In this document: piece after piece, positions 48,901 through 61,305 of the stretch | How positions within the stretch are numbered: position 1 is the stretch's first letter | Layout: every line of letters starts with the position of its first letter | Source: Rotaria sp. Silwood1 | Taxonomy: Eukaryota; Rotifera; Eurotatoria; Philodinida; Philodinidae | Assembly: GCA_905250075.1 (NCBI GenBank) | Contig: CAJNOP010000027.1 | Span: 756,032 to 820,031, forward strand | DNA length: 64,000 nt | Reading direction: 5' to 3' | Made by a program: the position numbers and the translations under genes | The notes under the pieces: generated by a model | The model's database searches: none | Seen by the model: the letters and a program-made list of their open reading frames with translations, nothing else | Told to the model about the DNA's origin: nothing

Positions 48901-50816
48901 AGCGTTAGAAAAGTATTAGTTTCACACACATTCGAAATGGTTATATCAAATACATCACTTAGTTTTCTGTTATTATTAAATTTATTTTTATCAGTTTTTT
49001 CTCTAATAGTACAATGCGCATACTCGTCACTCCTATAGGTTTGTAAAGAATTCTGCAGGCTATCTCTAAAATGTAACTGCTTTTCTCAAAACGTAGGTTT
49101 ATAGAAATAATATGCTGAAATTATCAAGTCGAATTATTTTCTTCAAGGGGATATACATATTCGATTAAGGCGTTTTACTCAAAACAACAGGCCTGGAATA
49201 TTCTGGGAAGATGTAATTTTCTATTGCTTATTCAAAGTGTTTTTAGAAGAAATAATTGCTATCTCTTGTGGCGCTAGTGCATCCACATGCTTATGAACAC
49301 TAACACTCTATCGCTCATTTTGCACTGATGGCTTTAACGGCGCTTCGTTACGTGATTCAAAATCAATTTTTGAACGGAAAAATTGAAGTTTTCCTAGTTT
49401 TCCTTCTACATGCTTGGACCGATCGCGCTGAAATTTTTTGTGTAACAACTAGGATCAATTTTTGGGTGTATATATTTTTTTTGTCTTAAGATAATGTTCT
49501 AGTGATTTTTGGCAGACCTAACAAAATTTGTTCTAGATGAAGAAATACGTTTTTTGACAGATGTTCAGTGTTTTGGTCCTTCTACGGCACGAAAATTATA
49601 TTCTTCAAAAAAAAACATTTTAAATCCCAATTTAGTCCTAATTATTACAAAAAAGTCATTCAAAAAGAATCAATGTAGGCTGATTGCAGAACGGAGAACA
49701 TCAAGTCGTTTTGGGCCCTCTTCATTCCCTATATTTCATAGAAGAAACTATCTAAGAATTCTGTCTATACGATAACGTTTACTCTATTAATCAACATCTA
49801 TCTATCCTGAAAATTTTCTAATTTGAGGTCGAGTCATTCTTGAGACACCTGGGAAAAGATGAAGTGCTGTTAATATATATTTTTTATTGAACAAAAGATA
49901 GTTTTCACTCTAAAAAGAAATAAAATTAAAATGATTTAATCTATCTTTTAGTTTCACGTCCAATTAAGCGCTTGGTGTTTCTTCTAACTGGTTCATTCAA
50001 TCCAGTAACTATAGCTCATTTACGTATGCTTGAATTAGCTCGTGATTATTATCATCTTCAATCAATTCAAGTTCTTGAAGGTTCTATATAATTTAACATT
50101 CCTAAGTATATATTCTCATAATAATAATGTTTTGTTTTTTTTTTGCTAGGAATAATATCTCCAGTAAGTGATTCTTATGGTAAAGCAGGTCTAGCCAAAG
50201 TAGAGCATCGTATTGAAATGCTTCAAGCAGCTATACGTAATGATCATTGGCTTCGTATTGATACTTGGGAAGCTAAACAAACATCTTGGACACGAACAAG
50301 ACTAGTACTTGATCATCATTATGAAGATATAAAAAAACGATATGGTGAAAATACTGAACTTCGTTTATTGTCAGGTAACCTAAATTTAAGTTTTAATTTT
50401 TGTTTTTGTTTTTGTTTTTAAAAAACTAAAAATTATTCTATTTAGGTGCTGATGTTGCACGTTCAATGTTAAATCCAAACATTTGGATACCAAAAGATAT
50501 TGATGAAATAATGACAAATTATGGTCTTGCTTGTATAACTCGTTTAAGTGCTCCAGAATCTGGTCAAGGTGGTGCAACTGTATCCGATGTTACAGAAGGC
50601 ATGCCTGATCTATGGAAACAACATATTGACATTATACAAGATTGGGTTGTTAATGATATATCAGCAACAAATATACGAAAAAGATTAGAAAAAGGTTTAA
50701 GTGTTAAATATATTGTACCTGATGCTACGATTGAAATCATTCGTAAATATGGTTTATATAATTCAAATAAAACTATATGTTTAGCTGATTGGCCATATGA
50801 ACAAAAACAAACATGA
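42949..50816 (+). CDS. Nicotinamide/nicotinate mononucleotide adenylyltransferase (NMNAT)
   Basis: It makes NAD (or deamido-NAD) from NMN or NaMN and ATP. Exons: 42949-43063 (assignment tentative), 49952-50080, 50150-50374, 50446-50816; 279 residues. Exons 2-4 are certain. FLLTGSFNPVTIAHLRMLEL holds the nucleotidyl transferase GSFNPxTxxH motif; then GIISPVSDSYGKAGL, the WE-x-Q-WTRT-type segment (DTWEAKQTSWTRT), LSGADVARSM, and near the C-terminus the second ATP motif NDISATNIRKRLEKGLSVKY followed by IVPDATIEIIRKYGLY. This agrees with animal NMNAT1-3. Exon 1 encodes MTSTKSEKTLDDAEKAVQAR and fits in phase, with its ATG directly after an acceptor (CCTTTAG/ATG), but it is 6.9 kb away, so it may belong elsewhere. 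In that case the protein would start in or near exon 2. Confidence 0.85.
43064..45700. other. NMNAT intron 1, first part
   Basis: AT-rich sequence without a supported gene. Frames at 43106-43438 and 43513-43707 on the minus strand are hydrophobic AT-rich chance frames. A GA microsatellite lies near 45055-45067. Confidence 0.4.
45702..47056. mobile_element. TIR element with tandem-repeat arms and a short-repeat core
   Basis: The left end reads TTTAATTGAGCAATAAAAAA and the right end, reverse-complemented, TTTATTTGAGCAATAAAAAT; both continue into ATGAGCAGTAAT. The left arm (45702-45890) is a tandem array of a ~20 bp unit, ATTGAATGAGCAATAAATAT. The right arm (about 46845-47056) carries the same GAGCAATA motif in opposite orientation at 20-23 bp spacing (TATTGCTCATTTAATGTTAT). 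Between them, 46060-46470 is a degenerate array of TCTAGCAGG-like units. There is no transposase. The structure recalls foldback-type transposons with repetitive inverted arms. It lies inside the presumed NMNAT intron. Confidence 0.65.
46060..46470. repeat. Degenerate short-unit array (TCTAGCAGG-like)
   Basis: Dozens of variants of GTCTAGCAGG, GATCTAGCATG and GTCTACAGA follow each other at roughly 10-20 bp spacing over 400 bp. It is far richer in G and C than the surroundings. Units are diverged, so the array is old or under a turnover process. Confidence 0.8.
47194..47419 (-). CDS. Possible isolated first exon with a signal/TM segment
   Basis: A minus-strand frame from an ATG (47417-47419) runs about 75 codons to a strong donor (ATATATA/GTGAGT at 47194). 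It has a hydrophobic start (MIFLKILSLNIFFG), a polar middle with FSCADATEFETKP and a second hydrophobic run ASIHGLMVLFVAILMNAV that looks like a membrane helix. No next exon was found before the TIR element at 47056. It may be a gene fragment inside the NMNAT intron, or chance. Confidence 0.25.
47420..49951. other. NMNAT intron 1, last part
   Basis: AT-rich sequence without a supported gene. A minus-strand frame at 47716-48078 (120 codons, with HTIAHEWLSSNPIRCINNYS) has a more protein-like composition than most but no recognised motif. The rest looks like spacer. Confidence 0.35.
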
Positions 50817-52654
50817 TTCAATACGTGATAATCGACTTGTTCAAATTTTCTTTACAATATATTTCTTTGCATGTCAATTATTGGTATTTTATTTGTTCGT
50901 CTATTGTAGCCATATATCGAATTCAAACAGTATTTGTCTTTCTTTTTTACATAAATATTGTTGAATTCGATTGAATACACGAGATAAGAAATATGTGATC
51001 TATTAGACTCATGTCTAATTTTTTAAAGAATGATCGAGAACGAAATGCTTAACTTTGTAGTGTTGGATTCAATATAATCACTAGGAAGCAGTCAATAGAA
51101 TCAGTGAAAAACACTTGCAAGCATTCATATAACACTGAATTTATTTGATGTTAATATAAAATAGTGAATTACATTGAAGAGAATAAATTTATTTCTATGC
51201 ATACTATTCTTAGACAAAATTTTCATCGATTAAAGTCGATGAGGATTGAGTCTATTTCATAATTTCGAGCAATGTTACATGATTACAAATAATTATAACT
51301 AACGAAATGGGCTGTTGTTTTCTAGAAAATAACTTATTTCGTGATTCTTTTGATTGTAAAATGACTTCAATTATTGGAGTCAGTCGTTTCCTATTTTGAT
51401 AATTCCCTCAGGATATCTTAAATGACTCTATTTCCGTTCGAATGATATAGAGCATGATGCTATTTAGTAATAACAGCTAAAATATTAAACGCTAACAAGA
51501 AATAAAGTTGGGAATAGAGTAGTAGAGTCTATAGAGATGTTGAGGATAGAAAGCAATCGTATATTTATGGAATCAACTACGATCAAGAAGATCACAATAT
51601 GGCAGGCCTAACATTAAGACAATCATCGAAGTAAGTTTCGCTTATTTTCTATATAAAAAAAACATATAGCAAAACTATAAGACAAAAGCAGTTGATTATA
51701 ATCATCAGAATTATTTTTGAATCACTGAAAAAAAAAACAACGATTTATACCTAATAAAGAAAGAGACGTAACTATGAAAAATGGTTTATCAACGCATTAA
51801 AAACACTGTAAAACTAACAAAAAAATGATTTTATATTTCCATTCTAATGTAAATGTTCAGGTTGTAGAGTTCGCAGAATTAATTCAGGACTGACATCTAG
51901 GCCTAAAATTCTCAATTCACTGAGCCTAAATTCAAGTTCGAGATCGACTCAATGGATCACACTGTAAAAACTGACAACCATGCATAACTTGATTATTATA
52001 AGATCATTATCAAGATTGCCATAGAAATATGTCAAACTTGTTAATAGTACAATATAGATAATCGATAAAAAATATCTCGTATCTTCAGAGCGACTGTCAG
52101 ATTGAGAGTGAAGACTTGTTTGAAATTAGAAGTACGATTCAGCTTGTGACTTGAGTATGAAACACGTTTATTAAATTGAATTTAGATCCAAAACTGTTGA
52201 ACTCGATGTGAAAAAGTGTTTCATTCCTATGCATATGAATTTAATATATATTGAATTTCATTAATTATTTAGTTCTTATTTATTAAACTAAAGTGTATTT
52301 ATATAAAACTTTCTATCAACATAAATTATTCAATATAATTAATGTTGATATAAAATCATTACAAAAATATACTCCATGATTTCTCAATAAAATTCAGTAA
52401 AGTCTTAGTAATGTATATAATTTATAAAACTTATTATATTCGTATAGATATTATTCTATATTAAAATTCACTTATAAAGATAGATACGAAAAACAAAATG
52501 TTCATTCATTTTTTGAATCGTTTCTGATCTTCTCAACCAATTCATACTACTATTCACTATCATTGTAGAAAAAGTACAAAACTCTGTCTAAGTATTTCGA
52601 AATATTGTTGAATATAGAAAAAAAAATTAAAACTTATTGTAAAAAAAAATTCGT
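50817..52654. other. Convergent spacer between NMNAT and the RING gene
   Basis: A 1.8 kb AT-rich spacer holding both 3' ends. No gene, long tandem repeat or clear inverted repeat was seen. Confidence 0.45.
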
Positions 52655-53999
52655 TTAAGATTGTTGTTGTTCAAACGTCGAAGATTCGATAGAAATTGAT
52701 TGAAGTGAATTATTTGTAGGAGATTCTGTAATTGTATTATGATTTCGTCTTACACGTGTTCTTTGTCGACGTCGTGTTGTTGTTATTGATGATGATCGTA
52801 ACATATCAATAAGAACAGTTGTTCGACAATAAGCACAATTTGAATGAGAACGTAACCATTCGTTGATACATTCACTGGAAAAAAGACAAAAAAAAACCAA
52901 AATGATTGATTTTTTTTTTGAAAATTGTAATAAAATACCTATGAAAAATATGTTGACAATTAAGTATTTTAATTGAATCAATAGATTGAAAATCTTCTAA
53001 ACAAATATAACATTGTGTATTAATCATAATTGTTTGTTGATATTTATCATCAAATCGTTCTTTTAATGAACTATAAATTTTTTGTGGTATACTTAATATA
53101 TCTGATAAACGTAAACCTCGATTATTTCGAATACTTGATGAAATAATTGAACGTCTTCGTCGTGGTGTTCTTGTTAATGTATTATTTTGTGCAGTTTCTA
53201 ATATAATTTCAATACTTAAATCTTCATTATTATTTGAATTATGATTGATTGATGGTGAATATTCATCATAATATTGATGTTGTGTCATATCAATTTGGTT
53301 GTTGTGAATAATTAATGGTTCAGTTGTTGTTGTTGTTGATGATGATGATGATGATGAATAATCAAGAACAGGTATGGATGTTGATGTATAATAAAAACGA
53401 TGATCATCATCATTATCATCATCATCTGGATCAAAATCAATAGTTGATAATGAATGATAAGATTGACTTTGTTCATTATTTGAATTATGATTTTCTTTTA
53501 AAAAAATATAACATACATAATTAGATTCTAGTCTAATAATCATATTAATATTTCATATAAACTTACCATTTGTAATAGTTAAATCTATTGGTGATGTATT
53601 TGAAAAATCAACTAATACTTCAAAATTTTCATTATCATTTTCATCATCAGATGTAACAAGAAAATTATTTTGAACTATTTCATTTTCTGGTATAAACATT
53701 TCAATATCATCTTGTTCAATAGATGATATATTAACATTAGTTTGAATATTATTATTAGTAATATCATTATTATCAATATTACTTATTAAATTATTTATAG
53801 TTTGAGAAGCTATAAGAGATGTTTGTCGTCGTCTTAAATTTGATAAGGTTGCATTATATGGTGATGAACGTAAATTTGTTGTTTGTCGTAAAATACCTCG
53901 ACGAATTTGTAAATGACGAGAATTTGATAGTGACGTTATTTGAACAATTTCATTTGAATTATTATTATTATTATTTATCATAGAATGTTGTTCTTCCAT
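52655..53999 (-). CDS. RING-H2 finger protein (probable E3 ubiquitin ligase)
   Basis: Exons (minus strand): 53999-53567, 53494-52939, 52874-52655; 402 residues. The first 270 residues are low-complexity, with Asn, Ser, Thr and Asp runs and a C-terminal half of exon 2 that is Arg-rich. The RING-H2 domain (about residues 305-355) reads CYICLEDF, then CQHIFH split by an intron, SECINEWL and CAYCR, giving C-x2-C ... C-x-H-x2-H ... C-x2-C as required to bind two zinc ions. The tail after the RING is Arg/Ser/Thr-rich. No transmembrane segment is seen, so a soluble ligase is expected. Substrate unknown. The order of a disordered N-terminus and a C-terminal RING-H2 is like the RNF38/RNF44/Arkadia group, but I do not assign one. 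Confidence 0.87.
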
Positions 54000-55860
54000 T
54001 TATATATATTAATGTAATAGAGAAAAAAATATAGAATTTAAGATAATTAGATCGATGATCACTTTTGATCAATAGATGTTTTGAGAAGACATTTATATTA
54101 AGTTAAAGAAACTCAAATATAATATATATATATTTATACATATTTTTTTTATTAATTAATGTTTGTTGTTAAGCATTTTCTTTTCGCTCAAAAAACAATT
54201 TTTTTGCTCTAATTTTGACAAAACGATTGAATGTCCTTTGTAACTGATGAACGTCTATTGTTTTACCATACGGCTCAATTCTCTCTAGACTCTTATTCCG
54301 TGATGAGTCTTGCAGGGACATCTTTGTATTATTATTTTTTTGTCATTTCGATATTGTATAAGTATTCTTATTTTGTATTCGATCATAAATATTAAAAAGA
54401 TATATTTTTGTATGGATACATCTATATTTATTTAAATTATCATAGCATGTCTCGAAAAATGATCAATCTATTTACTGAAATGAATTACGTAGTTTGTTTT
54501 TTTTCTCGCTCTTTGTTCATTAATATAACCAATGCATTCATTACTGAATAGGAAAAACACATTTATGGTTAGTGCATGTTCTTGCATATAGAATGATTAT
54601 ATAAAATAGTTCTAGGAATAGAAAAACTAAACGATCAGAATAGTTGTTCTTCTTATCTATTTTTTTTTGCCTTTCCCGTTGAATCAATCATTCAAAGAGA
54701 GAAAAAGAAAGCAGGAGCAAAGAGGAAACAGCCGATGATCAATACATTTCCTCTATGTTGCTTTTACAATACGCATTTTGACAAAAAAATAAAACAAAAA
54801 AAGACTTCTATAATCTGCAATAATCTTTTTGTGACATTTTGCTTCCGTCTCACATATTTATTTTTATCGTACATCAAGTTGGTAGAAGAGGTAAGCCTTG
54901 GTGGAAACGTTATCTACTTTGAATAAACAGAGAACATATTTTTGTTACAGTAAATAAATGAATTAATCTTACTGACAAATGTCACTCGTAGAATACATCC
55001 GGAACCGTGTGGAATATGCCATAATAAAAAAAAGAAATATCAAGAGCAAATCATATCATCTGAGAATCGCAATGAGAGGTTGTACAAAAAAAAGTGTGCC
55101 ATTAGCATCACATATACGTCATTCGCAGTTGATTCAGTAAGTGTCTCATAATAGATTATCTATTCGATAGTATATTCAGCTGTTTTTTTTCTCTGGTTAA
55201 AGAAACTGGATAAGATCTCTTCCTTTAATATATGTGATAAGTTCTATTTATTATTTTTTCTTGATCATTATTCATTTGGAGTTTTTTTTTGCAATTACCG
55301 AATCTTAGTGTAATGCATATATATATGTATGCATATAAACCTGTTAAACGATATTGATTATCATAAATGGGACATATCATAACAATTTATTGTTCACCAA
55401 ACTGTTAGTATTTTTTCTTTCGTTCTGGCATATTATTTTTCAATCATTTCCTGATGTCAATGAAGAACTAAACAAAACAGAGACATAATCCTTTTAGATT
55501 ACTTTATTGTTTAGGCCTTGATTATAGCTAGCGGAGACAAAAAAAAGAAAGATCTAAATTTTTTCTGCTGCTTTTTTTTTCTAATCGCCTACGCTATATT
55601 ATATTCATTCATGCAAAAACAATTGCGTCTCTGCGGATCAAAAACAGAGGAAATCTGATGTGACACTTTTATGTCATATTTAAATAGTATCTTCTTTCGA
55701 GGTATTTCATGTCATTTTTGTATCTCAACTAAGTTTTTCTTTTTCTATCTACAATAAAAGAATATAAAACAAGAGATTCACTTTCATTAGTATTTATTGG
55801 GCTTTTAGTTTTCTATTAGATTTATTTGATTAGTGGATTCAAATAAAATAAAACGTGACG
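54000..55860. other. Divergent spacer between the RING gene and the second GPCR
   Basis: A 1.9 kb AT-rich region holding both promoters. Short TA runs occur near 54120-54140 and 55315-55330. No gene is supported; a frame at 54735-54926 is a chance frame. Confidence 0.4.
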
Positions 55861-57225
55861 ATGAATAATAGCGATCAAAAGAATTTGGCTTGTAGTATTT
55901 CGGATGAACGGCACGTACTACATGTTCAATATATTCTTGGTGGATGGATATCATGTCTTGTGGTTCTCTTTGGTATATTTAGTAATGGTCTTTCAATATT
56001 AGTATTAGGCAATCGTCGTATGCGTTATCTTTCAACTAATATTTATCTGCTTGCACTTTCAATTGTTAATCTTGCCTGGCTAATACTTTATTTTGGTGTC
56101 AATTCATTTCGATTTACACTTATTATTCCGAAGTTTTTAGCCAATCGAGATGAAAATGCTTATCATGAATATGATGATTTGGTTCAACGGTGAAAGAAAA
56201 TGAAATAATTTATTTTTTAAAAACTTTGTTTTTTTCTTTACCATTTTTCTTAGATGTTCTCCATATATAGTTCCATTAATGAATACTTTACAATTATGTT
56301 CAATTTATTATACTGTAGCTGTATCATTTGATCGTTTTCTTTATTTATCATATGGTCTACAAGCTGAAACAATTTGTACCGTACGAAATTCTCTTCGTGT
56401 TATAACAGTAATCACAATATGTTCAACTTTATTTATTTTACCACATTGGTTTAAACATCGAGTTGAATTAAATGAAAATAATCGTGTACAATTAAAACGT
56501 AAAAATAAAATTCAACTAAGAAAATTCTTGTCTTATTTTTCAATTTATTTGTTATTTTAGTAACATCAATTGGTGAAAATCAATTATTTCGTAAAATAAT
56601 TCATATATGGCTTTACATTCCTGTTGTATACGCGCTCCCATTTCTATTACTTATATTTATAAATTTCTTTACAATAAAACTACTGCGTAAATTTTATTTA
56701 AATCGTCGTCGACATTTAAATTTAACATCAGCATTATCAACACAAAATAATGAGCAACGTGAACGTGGTATAACATCAATGTTAATCGGTGTTGTTTTAT
56801 TATTTTTTATTTGTCGTTTTCCAATGTTAATTAATCATATATTTGAAACAAAATTATCGTTAACATCATATGATGATTATGGAAGTAAAAATTTTAATTC
56901 TAATAAAAATATATTATATGATAAATGTCGTTCTCGACGTTTATTTAATACAACAGTTAATTTTTTACAAACAATAAATGCATCAGCAAATCTTTTTTTC
57001 TATTATATATTTGGAGCAAATTTTCGTGAAACAAGTTTTGAATTAGCAAAATTAGTTCGTAAACGTGCTGCAAGACGACGAAATACATTAGTAGAAAATA
57101 TTAGCTATTATATACAGCAACGCAATACAAGTCCAAATATAACTCTAAGAAATCAAAGTATTGATCAACAACAACAATCAATAAATTTATTAAATATTGA
57201 ACAAGATGACTTAACAAAAAAATAG
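55861..57225 (+). CDS. Class-A-like G protein-coupled receptor (probable peptide receptor)
   Basis: Exons: 55861-56189, 56254-56498, 56561-57225; 412 residues, starting MNNSDQKNLACSI (possible N-glycosylation site NNS). TM1 is WISCLVVLFGIFSNGLSILV with the conserved GN-like NG; TM2 has NIYLLALSIVNLAWL. TM3 ends AVSFDRFLYLSYG, so the DRY is DRF. TM5 lies at IWLYIPVVYALPFLLLIFI and a long basic loop follows. TM6 is TSMLIGVVLLFFICRFPMLI. TM7 has TINASANLFFYYIFG in place of NPxxY. The overall pattern resembles FMRFamide/neuropeptide receptors of invertebrates, but the ligand is unknown. The C-tail is rich in Arg, then Asn/Gln. The second intron is 62 bp and follows QLK. Confidence 0.87.
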
Positions 57226-59775
57226 AATAGAACTAAAATTGTTTGTCTTTGTGCATTCCATAAAAGAATTACTTTTTCTTGTCTTGTTTTTTTTTTGTGA
57301 TATAGTTTAAAACAATTTATAATGAATATTCATTTCATCTATCGAGATTATTTACGATCATATGAATATATTTTTAAATTTTCTTTATGCTCTTTTTTCT
57401 CATTTGCATAATTCTTTACCATTTTGTTTGAGGTTTATTTTATTGAAGTTAGATCGTTATGATTTAAAACATTCATTCAGTAATCTTTTGATTAGAAATT
57501 TAAAAATAAAAATAAATGCTTCACTGATAGAATTGATGTAAATCTATGTTAATGTTATATTGATGTCTAAGATCAACTATTTAACATATAATAATAAATA
57601 TAAAATTTATCTGTATTTTGTATTGTTTATGATGAGGTATATTTGATAGTAGTGAACAAGAATTTTCTCACTTTTTATTTAATACTACTTATTATTTATG
57701 AATGAAATTTGACATATGTCTGATGCACTTTTTCTATGAAAAATAGATATTATAATATGATTATCATAGAAGTCAATGTAAATTACGATTTTTTCTAATA
57801 ATCAATTTGGTATCAAATGAAATTTATTTCGTATTTATTGTGAGATCATCATATTGAATTAATTGAACTTATTATAGTACTCGATATGTACTCATAGACT
57901 GTTGCCATTTAGATTGTTCCCAAGTTAAAAACAAGAAAACGAAATGTTTGAAGGTCAGATGTATTGAAAAAGAGAATCAATAAATAGACTGAAAGAACAT
58001 TTTAACGTACGTTAATTTATTCGTTTTAAACAGCGAAGAATAATCATTATGGTAATATCATTGAAAATTTTTTGACTAGATTTTTCTTCTATAATGAGAG
58101 CTTTTTTTGTTTCATAATTGTATCAGTATTTTGCAAACAAAAAGAAAAGAACAAATATTTATTTGATTTAATCAATATCGAACAACATCTGTTATCTTAT
58201 TATACAATAAATATTGAATTTCACATCATGATACGAATCAAAACGATTAAGTAAATATTGACGAGGTCATAGAATACACACATAATTAGTAATAATAAAA
58301 ATACCCACTACCTATATATTCACTCATTCACCTAGTCAATATAAATCTTCACTATCGTTCTGTCAGCGATATACGCAGCTCGAGAATAGTCACTTGAAGT
58401 ACATGGATTCGTTATTTAATAGTATTAAATCGGTATGGTGATAAACGATAACTAGATGATGATAAAACTTTTTTTGTAATAGGATGGTTCACTCACGCCT
58501 AAATATATACAGTTACTATTATTTGAATAGTTTTCATTTCCAGTCAGGTGTTGAAAGTATTTTAATTTTATTGTAAAATCAACAGATGTTTTTAAATATA
58601 ATTTTCTGAATATATATATATATAAGGAGTACACAACACCTGTTCACAAATAAGATATTTGCTTATAAGAAACAGCATTCATTTCGTCATTCAATTTATG
58701 TTATAAGTTGTTTTTACAAGTTCATTTAATTTAAATGAGTGAAGGCAATACGATATGCATCTAATTTTTTCTGCTCTGCCTCTTGCTTTGTTTTTTAAAA
58801 ATTATAAACGACATATGCCTTTTTCTTACATATATAATCGCATTTTCCTGTCATTTACAAGACATACAAAGATGTTCATCGGTGAAACTAAGTAGCAACA
58901 AACATTTTCATCCTTATGATTAACACTATTCATGCAAATAAATAATTCTTCATATATTATAAGCTTTTCTTTTCCTTCATTCTCATCAGATAGGTCTTTT
59001 ATAAAGACAAGAAAATTTTTAATGATATTAATTAAATATTTGTTTCCATAGTTATGAATGTTTTTGACAGGAAAGATGTTTTTAATAATACATTTTTTCA
59101 CTCTATTATTTCAAAAAATGTCACGAACAAACAACAAGCCTTCGTTTCATGTACCGCACAAGAAAGGTCAAAATACCATCGGAGCAGATAAATAAATGAA
59201 TAACCATGATTCTTCAACAAATAATAACTAATTACGTACATTTCATCTGTCAAAATTCATTAATGAAGCGACATTTTCTAGGTTATTTTTTTTTCTTTTA
59301 GGAAAAAAGTAAATCATGAAGTATTTATTTATTTATTTTATTAAATCATGATATATTTATTTATTTTATTAAGATTCTTTAGAAAATAGTAGATAAGTGA
59401 AGAAAAGAAAAAATTGTAGGTGAAAAAATTGTGTTTTTTTCTAATTATTATAAAAAAGAAATAGATAAATATTTTCTTTTCTGTTCGAAGCGGCTATTTT
59501 TATTTGTACAGGTACAATCATCGGTTTCGTCATGAACGGAAAACACAAATTAAGTAAAAGTACTCAAGAAATTTTGTTCGGTTTGTTATACTGCCGGTCG
59601 ATATTAGATATTAACTGTGACCAAGGACAGACGTCATAAATGTTAACAGTTGATAAACAAAACAATTTTTTTCTTTTCTTTCTTCTCATGAAAAAAAAGG
59701 AAAAAACATGTATATATATAACTTAACCGGCGCGTCTCAATCATTCAAAGTACCATATTCATCTAAAGCATTCTT
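57226..59775. other. Spacer between the second GPCR and the P450 gene
   Basis: A 2.5 kb AT-rich spacer. Several frames of 60-90 codons are AT-rich and motif-free. A (TA)n run lies near 58609-58623. The P450 promoter with a TATA-like run is at the right end. Confidence 0.45.
59711..59721 (+). promoter_or_regulatory. TATA-like box of the P450 gene
   Basis: TATATATATAA lies 55-65 bases upstream of the P450 start codon in otherwise unremarkable sequence. That is a plausible distance for a TATA box with a short 5' UTR. No transcription start data are available. Confidence 0.4.
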
Positions 59776-61305
59776 ATGTTTCTTCAAATTCTGTCTGCCT
59801 TTGCCATTCTTATCTTTGTTTTGATATATATCATATATTGGAAGTTGGTTCGTCCAGGAAAACAGATCTACAATGTACTACGAGATCAAGGTATACCATG
59901 TGAGCCTTTTGTCCCTTTCCTTGGTCAGTTACCTAAATTGTATCAATATCGAAAACAGAATAAAATCATGGAGTTTCATGAAGAATTATGTACAAAACAT
60001 GGTTCAATATATATGTTTAGTCTTGGTTTATATCCACGTCTTGTTATACAAGATGCTGAATTAGTTGGTGATATTCTTGGACGAGCACATGCACAAAATT
60101 ATTACAAACCACTTGATCTTATTTATCGACTTAAACCACTTATTGGTTTACATAATCTATTAATCAGTAATGGAAATGAACATGAACGGGCAAGAAAAAT
60201 GTTAAATCCTGGCTTTCATTCTGAAAATCTTCGTTCAATGGTATCAATTATGACAGATCATACAACTAAAACCATTAATAGACTACTTGAATCATGTAAA
60301 GAATCAATTAATTTACAAAAAGAACTTAGTCTTCTTACATTAACAATAATTGCATCAAGTGCATTTGGTGAAAATATTGAAACAATGACTGATGCAACAG
60401 AGATTGTTTGTGAAGCATTTATTGCAGCATTAGATGCTATTATTAATCGAACATTATTATTAATTGATCAAATTCCATTATTTTCAAAATTACCATTTTG
60501 GGGTAAAGATATTGTTGACAGAGGCTGTGAAAAAGCTTCAAATTATGTTGAACGTATTATTGCTGATAGAAAACAAGGTCGTACAAAAAATATGTGTGAA
60601 GGTGCAGATATTCTTGATTTACTTTTACAAGCTGTTGATAGTCATGGAAAACATTTTACAGATGAAGAAATTCGACAAGAAGCAATGGTCTTTGTTCTTG
60701 CTGGTCATCAATCAACAGGTGATCTTATGGCATGGATTATGTATGTATTAATGACAAATCCATCTGTATTATGTGCTTGTCAAGAGGAAGTTGATCGAGT
60801 TTTACCTAATGGTATGATTCCAACATATGAAATGTTAAGTGAGTTAAATATTTGTGAATCTGTTATATATGAAACATTACGTTTATATCCACCAATACCA
60901 TATTTTGTTCGTCAATGTATACGTGAACATATTATTAGTAATTCACATCATCAATTTTATATACCTATTGATGCCACTATTCTAATCAATACATATTTAA
61001 TTCATCGTCAACCTAAATATTGGCCTCGACCACTTGAATTTGATTATACTCGATGGATGCGAGATCCAATAACGGGTCTCAGACCTAAATTGGCTCATCC
61101 TTATTGTTATTTACCTTTTGCTTCAGGGCCACGTAATTGTATCGGTCAAAATTTTGCATTACTTGAAGCAAAAGTTATATTAGCTATGTTCATTCAACAA
61201 TGTAATTTTGAACTTGAGCCCAAAAATCAAAATATTGCTATGGATATTCGAATTACAATGCGATCGAAATTCGGATTATTTAGTAAAATTACTAAGAGAC
61301 AATAA
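59776..61305 (+). CDS. Cytochrome P450 monooxygenase, intronless
   Basis: A haem-thiolate monooxygenase, membrane-anchored in the ER. A single exon encodes 509 residues, the full length for the family. The N-terminus is a membrane anchor (ILSAFAILIFVLIYIIYW). The I-helix oxygen-binding motif is VLAGHQSTGDL (about residues 311-321), in place of the common AGxxTT. The K-helix ExxR motif is ETLRLYPP (about 365-372). The haem-binding loop is LPFASGPRNCIGQNFALLEA with the ligand Cys at about 455. The overall form resembles animal CYP3/CYP4-clan enzymes; the subfamily and substrate cannot be assigned from sequence. Lack of introns in an intron-rich neighbourhood suggests retroposition or intron loss. 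An AATAAA lies at 61437-61442. Confidence 0.93.
   Translation: MFLQILSAFAILIFVLIYIIYWKLVRPGKQIYNVLRDQGIPCEPFVPFLGQLPKLYQYRKQNKIMEFHEELCTKHGSIYMFSLGLYPRLVIQDAELVGDILGRAHAQNYYKPLDLIYRLKPLIGLHNLLISNGNEHERARKMLNPGFHSENLRSMVSIMTDHTTKTINRLLESCKESINLQKELSLLTLTIIASSAFGENIETMTDATEIVCEAFIAALDAIINRTLLLIDQIPLFSKLPFWGKDIVDRGCEKASNYVERIIADRKQGRTKNMCEGADILDLLLQAVDSHGKHFTDEEIRQEAMVFVLAGHQSTGDLMAWIMYVLMTNPSVLCACQEEVDRVLPNGMIPTYEMLSELNICESVIYETLRLYPPIPYFVRQCIREHIISNSHHQFYIPIDATILINTYLIHRQPKYWPRPLEFDYTRWMRDPITGLRPKLAHPYCYLPFASGPRNCIGQNFALLEAKVILAMFIQQCNFELEPKNQNIAMDIRITMRSKFGLFSKITKRQ

Noticed and set aside
58826-59101. 91-codon minus-strand frame
   Set aside because: AT-rich codons (Lys, Asn, Ile), no motif, no splice context; treated as chance.
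59873-60751. Two 60-95 codon frames inside the P450 gene
   Set aside because: Shadows of the 509-codon P450 frame.
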